Source: Xylona heveae TC161 (Eukaryota; Ascomycota; Xylonomycetes; Xylonales; Xylonaceae). From it: a stretch of 64,000 nt of DNA. The notes under the pieces were generated by a model. That model ran no database searches. It saw only the letters and a list, made by a program, of their open reading frames with translations, and was not told the DNA's origin. Shown piece after piece: positions 59,035-64,000 of the stretch. The first letter of the stretch is position 1, and each line of letters opens with the position of its first letter. The translations under genes were made by a program, and so were the position numbers. Where the stretch lies: positions 1,984,001-2,048,000 of the forward strand of contig NW_017264196.1 in assembly GCF_001619985.1 (NCBI RefSeq), written 5' to 3'.

Positions 59035-61917
59035 TTACATCCTCTTCATTTCAAAGTTCTCGGTCTGAGCCCGTCTAGGAGGCTGCACCCAAGAGTGCTG
59101 AGGGCCAGGGGCTTCTGATTCATGCACGGCCTGGGGACTCACAACACCGCTTCTCGGGTCAACACGGCTAGGTTCTCCGACCCCCTGCTCGAGATCAGGC
59201 TGGGCGCCCTGGGCACGTTCGCGGGAGTGGCCGAAGAACCGGTTGCGGTGGGTGGACTGATTGCTGCGGTTCCGGATAAGAGAGTCCATCGATGCACGTG
59301 CCTTGTTCGAGGAGGTGCGGGAGGTAGTGCGTGCGACTCCTTCCTCGGGAATAGTCTGTTCATGCGACATTCTCGAGCGAGAAGGCGAAGAACGGTAGTA
59401 CTCGGGGATTCGGACGCGGGGAGTGTCCTCGTGGACGTCTGACATGGCATCCGCAGCGGCCATGGACTTCATTCCAAGAGAGAAATCCACTCGCTTGCTC
59501 ATTGCCGACGCAGACTCGCCCCGAGCACGCGAGCTAGAGGGGCCCCGTCGCAGAATCGAAGGGTGTGAGTGCAGAGACTGGTTGTCATCGGCGGTGGGAG
59601 ATTGAGGCCCGTCGGGGCCACCGGCAGCGGCACCAGCAGGCGCAAGCGGAGGAGCCATAACGTTTTGCAGATAGATCGGGTGGCCTTCGCGCTGTCCGGG
59701 CCAGCGCATGCGGGGACCCTCAATGCCACACTCTTGCATGGAGACCATGAGCGCGCAAATAAACTTGTTGCGACGCATGAGACGCAGACCTTCATTCTGC
59801 CAGTTGGACTTGTAGAAGAAGATGACGTTGAGAGTGATGGAGTGGCATTCGTATACTTCCCGAAGTTCAGTCAAAATGTTGCGCTGGAACTCACGCTTTT
59901 CCAATGCGACAAACTCGACGAGGCGGTTGCGGAGCTCTTCGATCTGATCCAAGGTGGTACCAAACTTGATCGTCACAGGGACAGCCTCTGCCAGGCCGCC
60001 GGAGCGGCGCTGGTTGAGGATGAACAAGGTGTTGAGATAGCTGTTGGGTGCTTGGACAATGTGGCCCTCCATCTTCTTGAATTCGGTATAGAGCAGAGCA
60101 ATCTCCTTCACAAAATAGTCGTCTCCGCGGCCAGAGGCGCCTGTGTTGCCGTAGACGGAAACGCGGTCGCCGACATCAAAGGGGTGCTTGACGAAAACGA
60201 AGATGACCGAGGCCAGGAACTCTTGGGCGGTACCGGAGAAAAGCCAGGACAGAGCAAGGACGCTAGATCCAAGCGAAGTGAGAACGCCAGAGGCAGCCGT
60301 CGAGATGAGCGAAATGAGGACCAAAACGGTAATCAACAGAACGACGAAGAAGAGAACATCGTCCAATTTCCCAATGACCGAATCCAGGTCCTTGAGGGAG
60401 GCAGTAATGGACTTTCTTTCGCGGCCAATTTCGACGCAGACGGCTTCGAGTTCTTCCATGGAGATATCGCCGTTAAGATCCTTGTCGAACATGGTGAATG
60501 CTGCTTCGGCTTCGTCCTCGTTATCAAAAGCAAACTTGAGATCTTCAGCAGAGACAACTTCACAGTCCTCCTTGGCGAATGTGCGGTAGAGCCGACGCGC
60601 GAGAACCTGGCTACCTTTGGTATTGCCCAAGAGCGTGAGGACAACCTGATGGGGGTGAGTGCTCTTGTTCAGCGTTTTACCGGTAAAGTCACCGGCGACT
60701 TTGCCGGCAACGTCGCCAATCCTGTTCAATGCATCCTTGGTGTTCTTCTGCGCCTGGTTCAACATGGCCATTGGCGTTCGCGCGCCCGACGTCAGTCCAG
60801 ATCCCTTGGCCTTCTCTTCAAATTCCGAGTCGTCCATGGCAATCTTTTCCTTGGAAAAGGCATACAGCTTAACCAAGCTTCCGATTTGGAATTTGTTCAG
60901 CTCAATGCGATCAGCATAGGTTCGCAAGTGGAAGCTAATGGCAATAAGTTGAATGATGACCTTCTCAATCAGGTTGAGGACGGTGCCCACAAAGATTGAG
61001 ATGATAATCTTGTTAACGACCTTTTGCCAAGTTTGAGCAGTTATGCCAACCTTAGGACGCTGGTGATGTTTCATGATGGGCAAGAAGGAGATCATGATAC
61101 CGAGCCACCATAAGAACAAGGTTGCCGGAATCTCGAGTTGCCTTCCCATGTCCCTCCATTTCTTGGCGCTGTTGGTGAACAAACTGGCAACCATACCGAT
61201 GGGATAAGGCAAGCATTTTGCGACAATCTAGATGCAATTAGTCAGCCAAATTCGATGATTTTCTTTTTTCCGGCCAAAGATGAGGCTACTTACTCTTCCG
61301 GCCCAGAGAGTAAGCCAGACAATCAGGAGCCAAACGCAAAACCAGTCCATCTTGACGCCGCCAATGTAGGCATTGTGGAACAGAAGAGAACCAAGCAAGA
61401 GGGGGATCAGAATGGCGATGGCGACCGGTAGAATGTAGGTCAGATATCTGAAGATGATGTTTGAGTTGTGAATCTTGATGCACATCTTGGCAAAGTTCGT
61501 AGTAGGATTGGCCGGTGGATGGTACACAGCCGCTATCTCGTGGACAGGAACAGTGTTGACGTCGAATTCATCCACCTGGGAGTTTCTAGATTTGGAGCGG
61601 TTCAAAGACCGGGACCGCTCGAGATCTTCGTCAGCACGGATAGCATCTTGTTCTGCTCTGAGCACTTCCAAATCATCGTCGAGGCGATGGCTGTCCGCGC
61701 GCGATTGTCCCGTGTTTGAAACTATTGGGTGCAAGTGGTCGTTTTGGTCATGGTATTCATGATGTTCATATTGATCATCGATGTCGGCATGCTCATTGTG
61801 AATGGAGCCATCACCGACAAAAGTGTGTTCCTCATCAGATGACCCTGAGCGGGGCTCTGGCATCTCGTAGGTCTGTTCGGGCCGGTCACGGTCGTGGTCG
61901 TAAATCGGTGAAGACAT
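59035..61917 (-). CDS. EF-hand MscS-like mechanosensitive channel
   Basis: Homologue of fission yeast Msy1/Msy2, ER-membrane channels that control Ca2+ under hypo-osmotic shock. Exons 61917..61294 and 61227..59035 (66-bp intron, phase 0) give 938 aa. The N-terminal 145 residues are polar and acidic. Membrane segments include [20 protein letters not shown] (about 150-170), [35 protein letters not shown] and [20 protein letters not shown]. An EF-hand loop [13 protein letters not shown] (about 456-468) has Asp/Asp/Asn/Asp/Glu positions suited to Ca2+. The MscS core follows: [56 protein letters not shown] cytosolic beta/alpha part ends near [11 protein letters not shown], and a Ser/Arg-rich tail of about 220 residues completes it. 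Length is normal for the family. Confidence 0.95.
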
Positions 61918-64000
61918 TTTGACGTCCGGCCGGTCAGTGTCGCGGCTGCCTTGAGGTGGTTTAATTATTCGAGTTATTGCCGCAAAACTCGATCAACGAG
62001 ATTGATAGGGCGTTCCTGGGAATTACACCCTATGATGATTGAAATACAAAGGAAAGAGAAAACAGGAAACAAGAAAAAGAGGTGAGTGAACGAAGGGCAG
62101 TAAAGACAGTCTCTCCCTGGTTATTCTGGGGAGGAAAAAGAAAAATGGTTCAGGAATTGAGAAAAAAAGATCCTAAGGAGAGGGAAGAGCAGGAGCCACA
62201 AGTAGGTAGATAGGTCCCACGGATCAGAGTCCCTCACCCTCTCGGTGTCTCCCTGAGATTTAGTGCTTGGGTTGAAGATCTCTGGGTCCTGGGCTTAGGA
62301 CGCGTATCACTTCTCTTTAGATCGAGCGGGTACGGTGGTTCGGTCCCTTGTGGGAACCGCACGTCCAGCGAAGAGCTCGGTCGTTTAATTATGGCGTCTG
62401 CACTTAAAAAGATTGGCCGAAATGATCACACATGTTAGTTCTTGGCATGCTCGAATCGAAGGGAGTCGGCGTGTGTCATCGGTCGCAACAACGGGGGCAA
62501 TTCTGCAAGCCACCGGAAGCCGGCGTTGCTTGAGCGAATAGCCCTAGTCAGGGCTGCTTTTCTGACCGAGAGTTATTAGAATCCGAGAATAGAATACTCT
62601 GGTACTGACACGGCTGACCTTTGACGACCCATGGATGAGGGAAGATCCTTTTTGACCACTCAACCGTCGGTTACACGGGGGTCCGGTACAGTAACTGAAT
62701 AAAGTACAGTTCGCTCCGTAACTACTCCGTACATTTATCTGTAATCGGGCAAAGCAATTGGCTCGTTCGCTGCAGTAATATTGCCCACCCTGACCCACAC
62801 CCCCATCGCGACGTCACTTTCCTCATTTCTCCCCCCAAACTGCCTCCCTTTCTTTGTGTGCATCATTCTACAGTAGTCCTCTGTAGATCGCCAATGGATC
62901 TGTAGAGAAGCGTATGGGCTGCTTGCATCTTCACGCCAAACATGACCAACGACGCAACGTAGAGGCTCAACTGCGTCAATTTTCGGTGGGGGTCCATTGA
63001 GGGGTTGACCTCATAGTTCCCTTTGCCCTTTCATGCCTCCCACCGCTTTCAATTAAGTTATTGACACCGATTCAGATCCATTCAGCAAGGATGTCTTGGA
63101 CTTTTTAACATCAAATACCTCTATACCAAGTATATCTAATCCCATATCTCATATCTCCCTCCTTACACTTCAAATCATGACAGACATGGTCGATGGGGAT
63201 GCTCGTTTCCAATGTCCAAAAATAAAAATTCAATTTAGACCGAGTAGTAATCTGACAATTTTTTTTTTTTTTTTTTTTCCCAGTTATAATAATAATGACA
63301 GGACCCTTTATTCGCAATTCACCGGCTTAGCCAGGACAGTTTGGAAGAGGCCGCGTGCTCGCCGAGGAGGAAGATAAGACGTCACCCCAAGTTGATGGTG
63401 AGAATTTCCGCGCCAAGCTTAACCCAATGTAGCAGGGTGGCTGATAGTTCGGCATTTACCGGACGACATTCTTCTTTGATGCAGGGGAAAACGCCACTCC
63501 CCTTGTGCCCCCACCCAATTTTCGCTCTTTCAGCCTATCACCCACACGTGCTGCCACGACCTGCACTTGAGACCCTCTACACAACTATTACTAAGGTACT
63601 TTATATCGTAGATACTGTATTACTGTAACTTGTATACTCAAGGTTCAACATCAAACTCTATGCTGTCGTGCTGTGCCAGGCTCTGAGACCTGCAATACTT
63701 TTCCCGGTGTTAAACTGATGCGTGGGGGCTGGAGACACAGCGTCAAAAGCCTCTCACCCTGCCACGACATCTTGCGGCGGGACCCTGAGAAGGCTCTCTC
63801 AAATTCGATTACTCTTTTTACTCTTCCTTATCAAACCTTACCCTATGGTGGGTCCCTTTGTTCCATTTCTGTCACGTCAATCACAATAACATTACAAACA
63901 TATACCTTAGGTAGTTTTGTGCATGCTAAGATCAGACGCTTTATACATGATCAATCTGCTATGACAAGATGCTATTATTTATTCGGCCAAACCGACAAGC
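61918..64000. other. 2.1-kb right-end flank without a called gene
   Basis: Upstream of the channel gene; 62030-62200 is purine-rich on plus (pyrimidine-rich for the leftward gene), a likely leader. A TACTCCGTAC word sits near 62725. A run of 21 T at 63259-63279 is followed by CCCAG, which resembles a polypyrimidine tract with acceptor. No family-recognisable exon follows before the window ends, so no gene is called. Confidence 0.5.
63259..63279 (+). repeat. Run of 21 T
   Basis: Thymine homopolymer directly followed by CCCAG. It could be an intron 3' end of an unseen gene, or simple sequence. Confidence 0.9.

Noticed and set aside
59569-60999. 476-codon plus-strand open frame opposite the mechanosensitive channel
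   Set aside because: It is an antisense shadow of a strongly conserved coding exon; composition mirrors the channel codons and there is no family likeness.

Overview
This window looks like nuclear DNA from a filamentous ascomycete (Pezizomycotina, probably Eurotiomycetes; the class is an inference). Most genes are split by short GT-AG introns, typically 50-110 bp. Spacing is compact and eukaryotic, and the products are typical fungal housekeeping proteins. I could build 21 protein-coding genes, 20 of them complete. Exons were joined by eye from reading frame, GT/AG borders and recognisable protein families, and no RNA evidence was available.

Left arm (1-20.6 kb): vps10 (cut by the window edge), mitochondrial ornithine carrier, CGR1 (rRNA processing), a His-tract/coiled-coil tail-anchored protein, a six-exon cytidine deaminase, an atypical ten-exon short-chain dehydrogenase, an acidic low-complexity protein and an MFS transporter. 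Two long gene-free stretches (10.5-13.9 and 15.9-18.9 kb) separate the last genes.

Centre (20.6-30.5 kb): about 10 kb without a convincing gene, and the most unusual part of the window. It has a 23-G run and many unrelated short tandem arrays with 6-13 bp units. A 19-nt motif occurs four times in the same orientation. There are two diverged segmental duplications and a roughly five-unit ~230-bp satellite whose monomers mostly carry a CAG-rich tract. Beyond 26.5 kb lie only weak, broken coding-like fragments. I found no recognisable transposase, reverse transcriptase or terminal repeat.

Right arm (30.5-62 kb): gene-dense housekeeping DNA. It holds HPM1, cystathionine gamma-lyase, two related KRE9/KNH1-type GPI-anchored wall proteins facing each other around NUFIP1/RSA1 and RPC25, a SET-MYND protein, an unrecognised 179-aa protein, SIL1, the 17.8-kDa complex I subunit, symplekin/PTA1, COA3 and an EF-hand MscS-like channel.

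The genes do not form one pathway. Recurrent themes are ribosome and RNA biogenesis (CGR1, HPM1, NUFIP1/RSA1, RPC25, PTA1), mitochondria (ornithine carrier, complex I subunit, COA3), and secretory or wall functions (VPS10, SIL1, two GPI proteins). No CRISPR array, rRNA or secure tRNA gene was seen.
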